A stretch of 64,000 nucleotides of DNA from Hyphomicrobium sp. (GTDB lineage: Bacteria; Pseudomonadota; Alphaproteobacteria; Rhizobiales; Hyphomicrobiaceae). Each line of letters begins with the position of its first letter. Within the stretch, counting starts at the first letter, position 1. This document shows positions 42,491-51,154 of this stretch, piece by piece. The notes under the pieces are model-generated. The model ran no database searches, had not been told where the DNA came from, and saw only the letters and a program-made list of their open reading frames with translations. Location: NCBI GenBank assembly GCA_019751875.1, contig JAIEMV010000009.1, forward strand, positions 1 to 64,000, given 5' to 3'. A program made the translations under genes and the position numbers.

Positions 42491-43183
42491 ATGACCGAGG
42501 ATCAGATTGCCATCGCACTCAATCTGGGCTCCGCATGGGCCGCTGGAAGTGTGATTGGGCTGGAGCGCAGTCACCACGGACGGCCGGCAGGATTTCGAAC
42601 GCATGCGCTGGTGTGTCTTGCGTCGGCACTGCTCATGATCGTCACGTCTCAGCAGTGGACATGGATTGGATCCGTGCCCATGGATACGGTGCGGACAGAC
42701 CCGACCCGTATTGCGCAGGGAATCATGACCGGCATCGGGTTTCTAGGTGCCGGCGTCATCTTCAAAGACGGTTTGTCCGTTCGTGGGCTCACCACCGCCG
42801 CATCGATCTGGATTACCTCGGCGATTGGCATCCTCTACGGCGTGGGCATGTTCTATCCTGCCATTCTGGCGACCCTCGCCACGATTGGAACGCTGGCTGT
42901 CTTCCGGCGCATCGAGTCGGCTCTGCCGAGCAACAATTTCGCGGTTCTGGTTGTGCGATTTCCCATTGATCGCGTCCCACCTGAAAATGCGACGCGGGCG
43001 CTCATCGAAGGGCAGGGGTTCTCACTCGCGGACGTCTCCTATCGTTACGACCGCGCCGATGGATTTTTCGAGTACCGGATGAGGATCAAGACGGCGGCAG
43101 ACGATGGCCTCGAAGCCCTTGCGGCCAGCTTGCGCGACCGTGAAGACGTGACTGCTTTCAAGCTCTCGCACGCTGGGGTCTAA
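42491..43183 (+). CDS. mgtC: MgtC/SapB family membrane protein
   Basis: 230 residues. Four or so membrane helices contain the family blocks GSVIGLERSHHGRPAGFRTH, GIMTGIGFLGAGVIFKDG and VRGLTTAASIWITSAIGILYG. A C-terminal soluble domain (about 150-230) has the ACT-like pattern of MgtC proteins. MgtC in pathogens aids growth at low magnesium and modulates the F1Fo ATPase. GGAGAGGA lies just before ATG 42491. The leader with upstream peptide and terminator suggests attenuation control, as in the Salmonella mgtCBR leader, though the sequences are unlike. Confidence 0.93.
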   Translation: MTEDQIAIALNLGSAWAAGSVIGLERSHHGRPAGFRTHALVCLASALLMIVTSQQWTWIGSVPMDTVRTDPTRIAQGIMTGIGFLGAGVIFKDGLSVRGLTTAASIWITSAIGILYGVGMFYPAILATLATIGTLAVFRRIESALPSNNFAVLVVRFPIDRVPPENATRALIEGQGFSLADVSYRYDRADGFFEYRMRIKTAADDGLEALAASLRDREDVTAFKLSHAGV

Positions 43184-43188
43184 ATAAT

Positions 43189-43221
43189 AAGCCCCGCGGT
43201 GCGCGATTCACCGCAGGGCTT
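43189..43221. terminator. Shared terminator between mgtC and rplI
   Basis: aagccc-c-gcggtg and caccgc-a-gggctt arms form a 12-bp stem with one mismatch. On the minus strand the hairpin is followed by attattt, so it suits rplI best; mgtC stops five bases before it. Confidence 0.75.
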
Positions 43222-43245
43222 CTAAGCAGTTGTGGGAGACAGCTA

Positions 43246-43827
43246 TCAGGCTTCCCCGGCTTCGTCCTCGTCCTTGGGAGCAGCGCCTTCTTCGAACATG
43301 TCTTCCGAGTAGGTTTCGATGTCGAGCTTCTCATCCTTGATAACCGTGACGTTCTCGCCGCGGGCCTGACGGTCGGCTTCTTCCTGCGAGCGGGCGACGT
43401 TTATCTGGACGCCAACCAGCACTTCCGGATGGAGCTGGACCTTGGCGCCATGGACGCCGAGGGTCTTGATCGGCTTGTCGATCACGATCTGGTTGCGGTC
43501 GACGGTGAACCCGCCGGCGGTGACGACTTCCGCGATGTCGCGGGTTGAAACGGAGCCGTACAGCTGTCCCGTGTCACCAGCCGAGCGAATGGCGATGAAG
43601 GTCTGGCCGTCGAGCTTGGAGGCGACGGCTTCGGCTTCCTTCTTGAGTTCGAGGTTGTTGGCTTCGAGCTGCGCGCGCTGGCCTTCGAACTTGGCGAGGT
43701 TTTCCTTGGTGGCGCGCAGAGCCCGCTTTTGCGGCAGCAGGTAGTTGCGGGCAAAGCCGTCTTTGACGTTGACGACATCGCCCATCTGGCCGATGCGGCC
43801 GACGCGCTGGAGGAGAATGACTTGCAT
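43246..43827 (-). CDS. rplI: 50S ribosomal protein L9
   Basis: 193 residues, longer than the 149 of E. coli because of a C-terminal acidic tail ([15 protein letters not shown]). The N-terminal globular domain [35 protein letters not shown], the long connecting helix and the C-terminal 23S-binding domain are intact. L9 protrudes from the L1 side of the ribosome. Last gene of the rpsF-rpsR-DUF2232-rplI cluster; the gap to DUF2232 is 52 bases. Confidence 0.97.
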   Translation of the reverse strand: MQVILLQRVGRIGQMGDVVNVKDGFARNYLLPQKRALRATKENLAKFEGQRAQLEANNLELKKEAEAVASKLDGQTFIAIRSAGDTGQLYGSVSTRDIAEVVTAGGFTVDRNQIVIDKPIKTLGVHGAKVQLHPEVLVGVQINVARSQEEADRQARGENVTVIKDEKLDIETYSEDMFEEGAAPKDEDEAGEA

Positions 43828-43879
43828 GGTCGTGGTCCTTTTCGTTGAGCTTTAGAGTTGGCGTGTCATGCGAATGAAA

Positions 43880-44869
43880 TCAGGTGGACACCGGTGCCGG
43901 AGGCGGCGGTGGGCCTGAAGGGAAGGCGCGCTCGCGCAGCCGCAGCGGACGTTCCGCCAGACCCACAAGTGCAATGAGAACAGCGATCCAGACGGCGACC
44001 ACGAGGAGGCCGATGTAGAGCACCCAAAGGCCGAACGGTCGCCAGGGCTTGGCTCGCGTGACGTAGTGGATGACCGCCAGGCCCGCGAAAACGTAGGCGA
44101 GGAAGAAAGCCCCCAGGAACGACGTGCCGACGGCGCCTGCAATCCCCTTGGCTCCAGCACCGAGCATCGCGGCGAGCAGCATCAACGCCGTGCCGGGTGG
44201 GAATTCCATGGCGGAGATGTCGGGCCAGGGACGCTGGAGTTGTCCGGCTGCGAGCGTGATGCGACCCGCGAGCCAGAGATTGAAGACGAGGGCTGTCAGC
44301 CAGGATACGGCGGATGCGGCCGGCATGACGGCGACCATGATGTTCGTCATCGTCTCAAGCTGCTGATCGTCAAGAGGCGTTCCGCTCGCGGTCGGCGGCA
44401 TATTGGTTTTGATTGCCTCGGAAAGGTACTGTTTCAGGCCGGTCCGCAACTCTTCGAAATCCTGTCCGATGATCAGCAGGACCAGGAGCGTGATCGTGCC
44501 GGCCATGACGGCGGCCCACAGGACGAGGCGCCCGACGGGGTAGTATTCCGTGATGGCGGTCTCGGCGCCGTCCGGCTGGTAAGGGCGGCTTAGTAGCGCA
44601 AGATACGTGAGGACGACCGCAGGTAGGATCTGCGTCAAGCCATAGATACCGGCGACTTGCAGCCCGCCAATCGCCGCAACGATGCCGACACTGGCGAAAC
44701 CAGCGACGCCAGCAAACCGCCAGCCCCAGCCTAGTCCCGCCAGGAAGATCGGCAGCGACGTGAGCAGGAACAGGACGTAGCGCATGAGCATCGGTCCCGT
44801 CGTAGCGGAGGCGAACACCACCGCCGACACGAGGCCGAGCAACACAGCAATGAGCAGTTGATTGCGCAT
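43880..44869 (-). CDS. DUF2232 membrane protein
   Basis: 329 residues with about eight membrane helices (YVLFLLTSLPIFLAGLGWGW, ILPAVVLTYLALLSRP, GTALMLLAAMLGAG, FFLAYVFAGLAVIHYVTR and others). The DUF2232 family is found between rpsR and rplI in many alphaproteobacteria; related YybS-like proteins occur elsewhere. Function is unknown. Its conserved place inside a ribosomal protein operon is notable. In this window an array of four hairpins separates it from rpsR. The C-terminus is Pro-rich. No strong ribosome binding site precedes ATG 44869. Confidence 0.88.
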   Translation of the reverse strand: MRNQLLIAVLLGLVSAVVFASATTGPMLMRYVLFLLTSLPIFLAGLGWGWRFAGVAGFASVGIVAAIGGLQVAGIYGLTQILPAVVLTYLALLSRPYQPDGAETAITEYYPVGRLVLWAAVMAGTITLLVLLIIGQDFEELRTGLKQYLSEAIKTNMPPTASGTPLDDQQLETMTNIMVAVMPAASAVSWLTALVFNLWLAGRITLAAGQLQRPWPDISAMEFPPGTALMLLAAMLGAGAKGIAGAVGTSFLGAFFLAYVFAGLAVIHYVTRAKPWRPFGLWVLYIGLLVVAVWIAVLIALVGLAERPLRLRERAFPSGPPPPPAPVST

Positions 44870-44946
44870 TCGGATCCCAGCTGTCCCGCTTTCGCGGTTA
44901 GGGCGCTGTCCGGCCTCAGCCGCTCGCCCAACCCTTCTTTCGCTTT

Positions 44947-45161
44947 GGCCCCATCCGACTCGCCTACCGGCGAGCCGGCCGGATGGGGCCGGGATGTTGT
45001 TTCTCTCTTTGCCCCAACCGACATGCGTTCCGCGCGCCGGCCGGTTGGGGCGGTATCTTTGTTTGCCCCAACCGACTCGCCTATCGGCGAGCCGGCCGGT
45101 TGGGGCGGTATCTGTGTTTGCCCCATCCGACTCGCCTATCGGCGAGCCGGCCGGATGGGGC
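44947..45161. repeat. Four tandem, covarying palindromic units between rpsR and DUF2232
   Basis: Units at 44947-44990, 45011-45051, 45065-45106 and 45120-45161 each fold into a long hairpin: outer stem gccccAtccg/cggatggggc in units 1 and 4, or gccccAAccg/cggttggggc in units 2 and 3, with an inner stem ctcgcc/ggcgag (units 1, 3, 4; altered but still pairing in unit 2) and an unpaired ccggc side. Repeat spacing is 64, 54 and 55 bases. The change of one base is matched by its partner, so structure is conserved. Unit 4 begins four bases after the rpsR stop. Confidence 0.9.
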
Positions 45162-45165
45162 GGTT

Positions 45166-45414
45166 TTACTTCAGAACGTAGGGCAGGAGACCGAGGAAGC
45201 GGGCCCGCTTAATGGCCTTGGCCAGTTCACGCTGCTTCTTGGCAGAGACTGCCGTGATGCGGCTCGGCACGATCTTGCCACGCTCGGAGATGTAGCGACC
45301 GAGAAGGCGCACGTCCTTGTAGTCAATCTTCGGCGCATGATCGCCCGAAAATGGGCAGGTCTTGCGGCGGCGATGGAACGGCCGGCGAGCGGCCAACTGC
45401 TGAATTTCAGCCAT
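45166..45414 (-). CDS. rpsR: 30S ribosomal protein S18
   Basis: 82 residues, normal length. Conserved segments [21 protein letters not shown] and [20 protein letters not shown], then [21 protein letters not shown]18 pairs with S6 on the platform of the 30S subunit. It begins three bases after the rpsF stop and is followed at once by the tandem hairpins. Confidence 0.98.
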   Translation of the reverse strand: MAEIQQLAARRPFHRRRKTCPFSGDHAPKIDYKDVRLLGRYISERGKIVPSRITAVSAKKQRELAKAIKRARFLGLLPYVLK

Positions 45415-45417
45415 GAT

Positions 45418-45957
45418 TTAGCCCTCCGAGCCAGGGGTGTCGTTACGGGGCGGACGGGGCGAGCGCGGTCCGCGCGGGGCATCGCCGCCGTCGCGGAAGC
45501 CGCCACCTTCACGCGGGGGACGCGGGCGGAAGGTCGAGCCGCCTTCGCGCTCTCCGCCCCGGAAACCGCCGCCACCGCGGGGGCCACGATCGCCACGGTC
45601 GCCGCGATCTCCACGGTCACCGCGCTCGTCGCGATCCTGCTTGCGCATCATCGCGGACGGCTCGGTCTCGTGCTCTTCCACCTTGACCGTCATGAACCGC
45701 AGGATGTCCGTCTGGATTCCCATGCGGCGCTCCATTTCAGCGACCGCGGCTGGCGGCGCATCGATGTTGAGGAGCGAGAAGTGCGCTTTGCGGTTCTTCT
45801 TGATTTTGTAGGCGAGGCCCTTGAGGCCCCAATATTCGGACTTGGTGACCTTGCCGCCACCTTCCGTGATGACGTCCGTGAATTCCTTCGTGAGCGTCTC
45901 AACCTGCTGGTTGGACACGTCCTGACGCGTCAGGAAGACATGCTCGTATAACGGCAT
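45418..45957 (-). CDS. rpsF: 30S ribosomal protein S6 with long Arg/Gly/Asp-rich tail
   Basis: 179 residues. Residues 1-95 are the S6 fold ([20 protein letters not shown] ... [20 protein letters not shown]). The remaining 76 or so residues are disordered-looking: a run of RGD units (about 112-125), then Gly-rich and Arg/Pro-rich sequence. E. coli S6 ends with a short tail that is glutamylated; here it is basic and much longer. S6 forms a dimer with S18. AAGGGG precedes ATG 45957. The leader upstream is about 280 bases and contains three hairpins. Confidence 0.97.
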   Translation of the reverse strand: MPLYEHVFLTRQDVSNQQVETLTKEFTDVITEGGGKVTKSEYWGLKGLAYKIKKNRKAHFSLLNIDAPPAAVAEMERRMGIQTDILRFMTVKVEEHETEPSAMMRKQDRDERGDRGDRGDRGDRGPRGGGGFRGGEREGGSTFRPRPPREGGGFRDGGDAPRGPRSPRPPRNDTPGSEG

Positions 45958-46238
45958 GTATTGCCCCTTCTTTGCTTGGGTTCACACTCCGCAGGCGGGT
46001 GTGAAGCCTGGTGTTTTGCCCACACGCGGTCAACCGGTGTGTGGCAGTTCCGCGAACACGACTGCCGTGCAAACGGGTCATCCTCCGGCGCAAAGCCTCT
46101 GCCGGACCTGAAAAGGGCCAACAGGAACCCATGAGAGTGAAGACACTGGGAGACGGGGCCACTTGAGGCCCCTCCGCGTGATTGGGTTCCGCCAATGCAA
46201 CACGGCCCCCCGTTCAGCCTCCAACCGGAGCGGGTGAC
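45958..46238 (-). other. Long structured leader of rpsF
   Basis: From the likely promoter at 46245-46272 the transcript would have a leader of about 280 bases. Three hairpins are visible: ggggcc/ggcccc (46155-46172), ccacac/gtgtgg with inner cgg/ccg (46020-46044), and ttcacac/gtgtgaa with inner ccgc/gcgg (45981-46005). The last two carry paired or looped CCG triplets, which is a feature of the S6:S18-binding mRNA motif known upstream of rpsF in many bacteria. Which of them, if any, is that motif I cannot prove. Confidence 0.45.
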
Positions 46239-46244
46239 GAGCGC

Positions 46245-46272
46245 CTTATACGCGAAATCGGACGTTGTGCAA
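46245..46272 (-). promoter_or_regulatory. Promoter of the rpsF operon
   Basis: On the minus strand TTGCAC (46272-46267), 16-base spacer, TATAAG (46250-46245). It is the best sigma-70-like match upstream of rpsF and the only one with both hexamers. Confidence 0.6.
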
Positions 46273-46361
46273 GACGTGGCCGGCTTGTTGTTTGCGGCCG
46301 GAGGTCTCAGACGGGCTCGGCTCGCGTATAGACGTGGCGAATGTTTTAGGGAGGCGGCGAC

Positions 46362-47123
46362 GTGCTGCGCAAGGATGAATTGAAGACGGCGAAGCCCACC
46401 GCGGATGCCGCCGAGGTGGCCCGTTTTAACGCGTTGGCGGAGGAGTGGTGGAAGCCGAACGGCGCCTTCAAGGTGGTACATGCGTTCAATGCCTCAAGAA
46501 TTACCTACTTGTCGCAGCAACTTCCGGCATTGTCGGGGCGATGTCCGGTCCAGGCGCAGCCGCTTGCCGGTCTCAGGCTGCTCGATGCGGGCTGCGGCGC
46601 TGGGCTCGTGTCGGAGCCGATGGCGCGGCTCGGAGCGGAGGTCACCGGCATCGACGCGTCGGAGCGCAATGTCATGGTCGCCCGGCATCATGCCGAGCAG
46701 GCTGGCGTCGCCGTCACCTACCGACATGCGCTTCCCGAGGACCTGACGGCTGAGGCCGAGACGTTCGACATCGTGCTGTCACTGGAGGTGGTCGAGCATG
46801 TGGCGGACGTCGGCGCGTTCCTGCGAGCCGTGGGTCGACTGGTGAGGACTGGCGGGCTGATGGTGATCGGGACGCTCAATCGCACACCACAGTCGTACGT
46901 GAAGGCCATTGTGGGGGCCGAGTACGTCCTGCGTTGGCTGCCCCGTGGAACACACGATTGGGCCAAGTTCGTGCGGCCGGACGAGGTGCATCATCACGTG
47001 GCACCGATCGGGTTTGCGCCCGTCGACATAAAGGGTGTGTCGCTCAATCCGCTCACCTTCCGATGGAGTGTGGGGGACGACACGAGCGTCAATTATCTGC
47101 AGGTGTTTCGGCGCGGAGCGTAA
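46362..47123 (+). CDS. ubiG: Ubiquinone biosynthesis O-methyltransferase
   Basis: 253 residues from GTG 46362, with AGGGAGG eight bases upstream. The AdoMet motif LLDAGCGAGLVSEPMARLGAEVTGID sits after the typical UbiG lead (VARFNALAEEWWKPNGAFKVVHAFN), and post-motifs EVVEHVADVGAFL and LMVIGTLNRTPQS follow. UbiG carries out both O-methylations of ubiquinone synthesis. It is divergent from rpsF and converges on the antiporter gene with only six bases between stops. Confidence 0.96.
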   Translation: MLRKDELKTAKPTADAAEVARFNALAEEWWKPNGAFKVVHAFNASRITYLSQQLPALSGRCPVQAQPLAGLRLLDAGCGAGLVSEPMARLGAEVTGIDASERNVMVARHHAEQAGVAVTYRHALPEDLTAEAETFDIVLSLEVVEHVADVGAFLRAVGRLVRTGGLMVIGTLNRTPQSYVKAIVGAEYVLRWLPRGTHDWAKFVRPDEVHHHVAPIGFAPVDIKGVSLNPLTFRWSVGDDTSVNYLQVFRRGA

Positions 47124-47129
47124 GACCGG

Positions 47130-48914
47130 CTAGTGGCCGATCACAATGTCATCGACGCCGGGCGCAAACGCGGTATCGGCGGACGCAACGAGAATTGATT
47201 TGTCGGACGTGATGGCGAGGACAGGAATCCAACGCGCATCTTTGCTGGCCATGAGCTGTTTCAAGTCGAACTTTGACGTCAGCTTTGTGGCGCTAAAAGT
47301 CACGTCATCCCCACCACGTGCGAATTCATAGAGCGCGGATTGGCTGGCCAGCAACGGACGTCCGCCGAGCGTGACTGTCGCCTCGGCTGCGGTTCCTAAT
47401 CTGCGGGGAGCGGGTGCGAGTTGGAAGACGTTGCGGCGGCCGAAGTCGAAGGCGTAATCGTTGATGACGAGGGTGTTGTAGGCGTCGTTGTCGGTGGCTG
47501 CGATGAACGTGCCGTAGCTGCCGAAATCGACGGCGAACTCGGCGGTTTCCGAGAGAATTTCACCATAGTGGGTGGTCAGGCCCGCGGCGCGGGCGTCGCG
47601 CAATTGGTTCCAGTTGTTATCCACGATTAGAACGGGAATCCCATGTTCCTTGAGTTTTAAGCCAAGTCCGACGCTCCAGGCACTGCCGCCGACTATGATG
47701 ACGCCGTTACGCTTGGCGGCAGCAAGACCGAGCCACTGGGCGAGCGGGCCGAGCGAGAACCCATGCAGAACCACGGTTGTCATGACCATCGCAAATGCAA
47801 GACCGATCATCTCACGAGAGCCGTCGATGTAGAGCCCCGTGAGTTTAGCCGCGAAAAAGCCGGTGACAGCTATGGCGACGACGCCGCGCGGTGCGATCCA
47901 GCCCGTGAGGACGCGCTCCTGCCAGCTGAGGCCGGACCCGATGGTGGCGAGAAAGATCGTGGCCGGCCGGACGACGAACAGCATGACGGCGACGAATGCG
48001 GCGGCGCGCCAATCAAGCGCTTGAATGGTGCTCTTGTCGATGTTGGCGCTGAGCAGCACGAAGACGCCAGCCACAAGCAGGGTCGTGATGGTTTCCTTAA
48101 AGCGGCGGATTTCAACGAGGTCGGCGAAATTGGAATTGGCGAGCGTTATGCCAAGTACCGTAACGGTCAGGAGCCCGCTTTCTTCCAGCACTTCCTGCGA
48201 GGCGACGTACGAGCCGAGCACAACGACCAGCAGAACGGGCGCTTTCAAGTATTCGGGAACGTGACCGCCGTTGAATGTCCACACGACCGCACGACCGGCC
48301 GCAATGCCGAGGCCGAGCGCGAACAGCAGCGCGGCCAGCGCATGCATGATGAGATCGGGGAGGGAGCCTCCCGACTGCGCAACGAGCAGCGTTTCGAAAG
48401 CGATGACGGCGAACAGCGCACCGACGGGATCATTGACGATCGCCTCCCAGCGCAGAAGTGACGCCGGACGGGGGGCGAGGTTCGATTGCCGCAGGAGCGG
48501 CATGATCACCGTGGGGCCGGTGACGACGAGCACGCCGCCGAGAATAACGGCTGCAGGGAACGGCAGGCCGGCCACGTAGTAACCGGCGGCGGTGTTGAGA
48601 ATCCACGCCAGCGGGGCGCCAATCGTCACAAGGCGGCGCACGGCGGTCGAGGTGTGACGGATCTCGTGGAAATTGAGCGTAAAGCCGCCTTCGAACAGGA
48701 TGATCGCAACGGCGACCGCCACCATCGGCTTGAAAAGCTGCCCGAAATCCCGCTCTGGAACGAGAAAACCGGTGGCCGGTCCCATAATGAGGCCGGCGAG
48801 CGCGAGCAGCACGATGCCGGGCACGCGAAAGCGCCAGGCAATCCACTGGGAACCGATACCGGCGAGACCCACGGCAGCAATTTTGGCGATCAAGAGTTCC
48901 AACGGCGGCTCCAA
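47130..48914 (-). CDS. CPA1-type Na+/H+ antiporter with cytoplasmic nucleotide-binding domain
   Basis: 594 residues. Around 12 membrane helices (1-395) include VPGIVLLALAGLIMGP, IILFEGGFTLN and LRWEAIVNDPVGALFAVIAFE, the latter containing the ND motif typical of NhaP/CPA1 exchangers. A C-terminal Rossmann/TrkA-N-like domain (about 400-520, NGVIIVGGSAWSVGLGLKL) follows. It should export Na+ or K+ for H+. It is distinct from the CPA2 protein at 19230-21032. The start at ATG 48914 gives a hydrophobic first helix directly. Confidence 0.9.
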   Translation of the reverse strand: MEPPLELLIAKIAAVGLAGIGSQWIAWRFRVPGIVLLALAGLIMGPATGFLVPERDFGQLFKPMVAVAVAIILFEGGFTLNFHEIRHTSTAVRRLVTIGAPLAWILNTAAGYYVAGLPFPAAVILGGVLVVTGPTVIMPLLRQSNLAPRPASLLRWEAIVNDPVGALFAVIAFETLLVAQSGGSLPDLIMHALAALLFALGLGIAAGRAVVWTFNGGHVPEYLKAPVLLVVVLGSYVASQEVLEESGLLTVTVLGITLANSNFADLVEIRRFKETITTLLVAGVFVLLSANIDKSTIQALDWRAAAFVAVMLFVVRPATIFLATIGSGLSWQERVLTGWIAPRGVVAIAVTGFFAAKLTGLYIDGSREMIGLAFAMVMTTVVLHGFSLGPLAQWLGLAAAKRNGVIIVGGSAWSVGLGLKLKEHGIPVLIVDNNWNQLRDARAAGLTTHYGEILSETAEFAVDFGSYGTFIAATDNDAYNTLVINDYAFDFGRRNVFQLAPAPRRLGTAAEATVTLGGRPLLASQSALYEFARGGDDVTFSATKLTSKFDLKQLMASKDARWIPVLAITSDKSILVASADTAFAPGVDDIVIGH

Positions 48915-48963
48915 GGCTGAGTTGAATCACGAGGGCTGGAACAATCATCAATCCTGCGACGGG

Positions 48964-49119
48964 ATGACAGATGCAACGGCGCCGGACCAGCCCCGTTATG
49001 TAACGGGGTCGACTAAGGGATGCCCCCTGATCGGCTGCGCGCTTGCGGGAAACGGGCGGATCAGGTCAAAACGGCGGTGCATGGGTAGCGCGCGGCAGCA
49101 GAGGAAAATTGGCGCATGA
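48964..49119 (+). pseudogene. 51-residue ORF resembling a MATE transporter N-terminus, coupled to the DUF808 gene
   Basis: ATG 48964 opens a frame starting MTDATAPDQPRYVTGST, a pattern typical of the N-terminus of some alphaproteobacterial MATE efflux proteins; then the sequence diverges (KGCPLIGCALAGNG). No membrane helix follows. The stop TGA overlaps the ATG of the DUF808 gene (ATGA), so ribosomes could be passed on. It may be a relic of a deleted MATE gene. The palindrome ccccgtta-tg-taacgggg lies inside it (48992-49009). Confidence 0.3.
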
Positions 49120-50084
49120 GCGGCTTGCTTGCACTTCTTGATGACGTTGTTGCACTTGCCAAGGTCGCCGCCGCCACGATCGACGACGCGGCCGCACAAG
49201 CCGGCAAAGCCGGTGCCAAGGCTGCCGGCATCGTGATCGACGATGCCGCAGTGACGCCACGCTATGTCACGGGCCTCGCAGCCAGCCGCGAATTGCCCAT
49301 TATCGGACGAATCGCGGTGGGTTCGCTGAAGAACAAGCTGGTATTCCTTCTACCAGCAGCGCTGATCCTGTCGAAGTTCGCGCCTTGGGCGATCACGCCG
49401 ATCCTCATGTTGGGTGGCTTTTACCTCGCGTTCGAGGGGTATGAAAAAGTGCATCAAATGCTGGTGCCCGAGACCAAGAATGTCACGGTGGCCGATGTCA
49501 AAGAGGGGACGCCGGAAGCCGCCAAGCTCGAAGAGGAGCGCGTGGCGGGAGCGATCCGAACCGATTTCATTCTCTCTGCCGAAATCATGGCGATCGCGCT
49601 CAACACGATCACGCCGCCCGATGGTCCCCAGCCTGAACTGTTGACGCAAGGCGCCGTGTTGGCGGTCGTCGGCCTGTTCATCACCTTTCTCGTCTACGGC
49701 GCAGTGGCGTTGATCGTCAAAGCGGACGACGTCGGGGTTTGGATGGCAAATCGGGGCGGCTTCCTCGCACCGCTGGGGCGCGGTCTCGTGAAGGGCATGC
49801 CGCCATTCCTGAAGCTCCTGAGCGTTGTCGGCACGATCGCCATGCTCTGGGTCGGCGGCGGGATCCTGATCCACAGTCTCGCGATCTACGGTTTTGATGG
49901 TCCGGAGCATCTTATCCACGACGTCTCTGAGGCCGTTCGCGCTGCTGTTCCCTTCGCATCCGGCTTCTGGGCTTGGCTGACCGGGACGCTCGCCTCCGCC
50001 GTGGTCGGTCTGGCTGCCGGCGGCATCACGACCGTCGTGGTTGGTCTGGTCAAGCCCTTGTTCGGCCTGCGGGCTGCCCACTGA
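49116..50084 (+). CDS. DUF808 family membrane protein (YedI-like)
   Basis: 322 residues. The family start MSGLLALLDDVVALAKVAAA, then AAGIVIDDAAVTPRYVTGLA and LPIIGRIAVGSLKNKLVFLL, is clear. Six or so membrane helices follow, ending with a glycine-rich hydrophobic segment (ASAVVGLAAGGITTVVVGLV). YedI of E. coli and relatives are uncharacterised inner-membrane proteins. ATG 49116 overlaps the stop of the short ORF upstream. It is divergent from the CPA1 antiporter; fabD follows after 125 bases. Confidence 0.9.
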   Translation: MSGLLALLDDVVALAKVAAATIDDAAAQAGKAGAKAAGIVIDDAAVTPRYVTGLAASRELPIIGRIAVGSLKNKLVFLLPAALILSKFAPWAITPILMLGGFYLAFEGYEKVHQMLVPETKNVTVADVKEGTPEAAKLEEERVAGAIRTDFILSAEIMAIALNTITPPDGPQPELLTQGAVLAVVGLFITFLVYGAVALIVKADDVGVWMANRGGFLAPLGRGLVKGMPPFLKLLSVVGTIAMLWVGGGILIHSLAIYGFDGPEHLIHDVSEAVRAAVPFASGFWAWLTGTLASAVVGLAAGGITTVVVGLVKPLFGLRAAH

Positions 50085-50209
50085 ATTCAACAAGATGAGC
50101 GTGGCTGGGTCAGGGGATGGTCGTCCATCTCTTGACGCCGCTTCCCTGCATAGGGCATTGCCCGCCAAAGCAGGCGAGGCGGCGTGGCCGCAACATGAGA
50201 GGCGCAACG

Positions 50210-51154
50210 ATGGCGATCGCATTCGTTTATCCGGGGCAAGGCAGCCAGGACGTAGGAATGGGGCGTGACCTGGCGGCGACGTACAAGGTTGCCGCCGACG
50301 TGTTCGCCGAGGTGGATGAGGCGCTGGGCCAGAAGCTCTCGGCCATCATGTGGGAGGGTCCGAAGGAGACCCTGACGCTGACGGAAAACGCCCAGCCGGC
50401 CCTTATGGCCGTATCCATGGCGGTGATGCGGGTGCTCGAGCGCGAGAAGGGTTTCTCACTCAAGGACAAGGTCCGGTTTGTGGCCGGGCATTCGCTTGGG
50501 GAATATTCGGCGCTCGCAGCGGCTGGCGCGTTTTCTCTCTCCGATACGGCAAAGCTCTTGAAACTGCGGGGGCAGGCCATGCAGAAGGCCGTCCCCGTCG
50601 GCCAGGGCGCCATGACCGCACTTCTGGGCGTGGGCATCGACGTGGCGCAGAAAGTTGCGGAGGCGGCGGCTCAGGGCGAGTGCTGTCAGGTGGCCAACGA
50701 CAACGAACCGACACAGGTGGTGCTCTCAGGGCATAAGACGGCGCTCGATCGCGTGCCGGAAGCGGGCAAGGCCTATGGCGTTCGCCGTGCGCTACCGCTG
50801 CCCGTGTCGGCACCTTTCCATTGCGCGCTGATGCAGCCGGCTGCCGATGCGATGGCCGAAGCGCTTGCAAACGTGCAGGTGAACGCGCCGGTCGTGCCGC
50901 TTGTGGCGAACGTGCTGGCCGCACCGATTTCTGATCCCGACGAGATTCGTAAGCGGTTGGTCGAGCAGGTCACGGGCACGGTGCGTTGGCGCGAATGCGT
51001 GCAGTTCATGGCTGCGAATGGCATCACCGAGGTTTACGAGATCGGCGCTGGCAGGGTGTTGTCGGGTCTCGTTGGCCGCATTGAGAAGTCAATCAAGGCG
51101 ACGCCCATCGGCACGCCGGGCGACATCGACGCGGTCATCGCTGCTCTGGTCTGA
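50210..51154 (+). CDS. fabD: Malonyl-CoA:ACP transacylase
   Basis: 314 residues. Opening motif AFVYPGQGSQDVGMG, nucleophile S95 in AGHSLGEYSALAAAG, and the second catalytic region with SAPFHCALM (histidine). It moves malonyl groups from CoA to AcpP for fatty acid elongation. ATG 50210 follows GAGAGGCG; the longer frame to 50117 is not conserved. First gene of fabD-fabG-acpP-fabF. The 157 bases to fabG contain a 15-base direct repeat ccgatctgcaactcg. Confidence 0.97.
   Translation: MAIAFVYPGQGSQDVGMGRDLAATYKVAADVFAEVDEALGQKLSAIMWEGPKETLTLTENAQPALMAVSMAVMRVLEREKGFSLKDKVRFVAGHSLGEYSALAAAGAFSLSDTAKLLKLRGQAMQKAVPVGQGAMTALLGVGIDVAQKVAEAAAQGECCQVANDNEPTQVVLSGHKTALDRVPEAGKAYGVRRALPLPVSAPFHCALMQPAADAMAEALANVQVNAPVVPLVANVLAAPISDPDEIRKRLVEQVTGTVRWRECVQFMAANGITEVYEIGAGRVLSGLVGRIEKSIKATPIGTPGDIDAVIAALV

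Noticed and set aside
44947-45161. Tandem repeats considered as a CRISPR array
   Set aside because: The repeats are palindromic along their full length, the gaps are only about 13-20 bases, and there are no cas genes.
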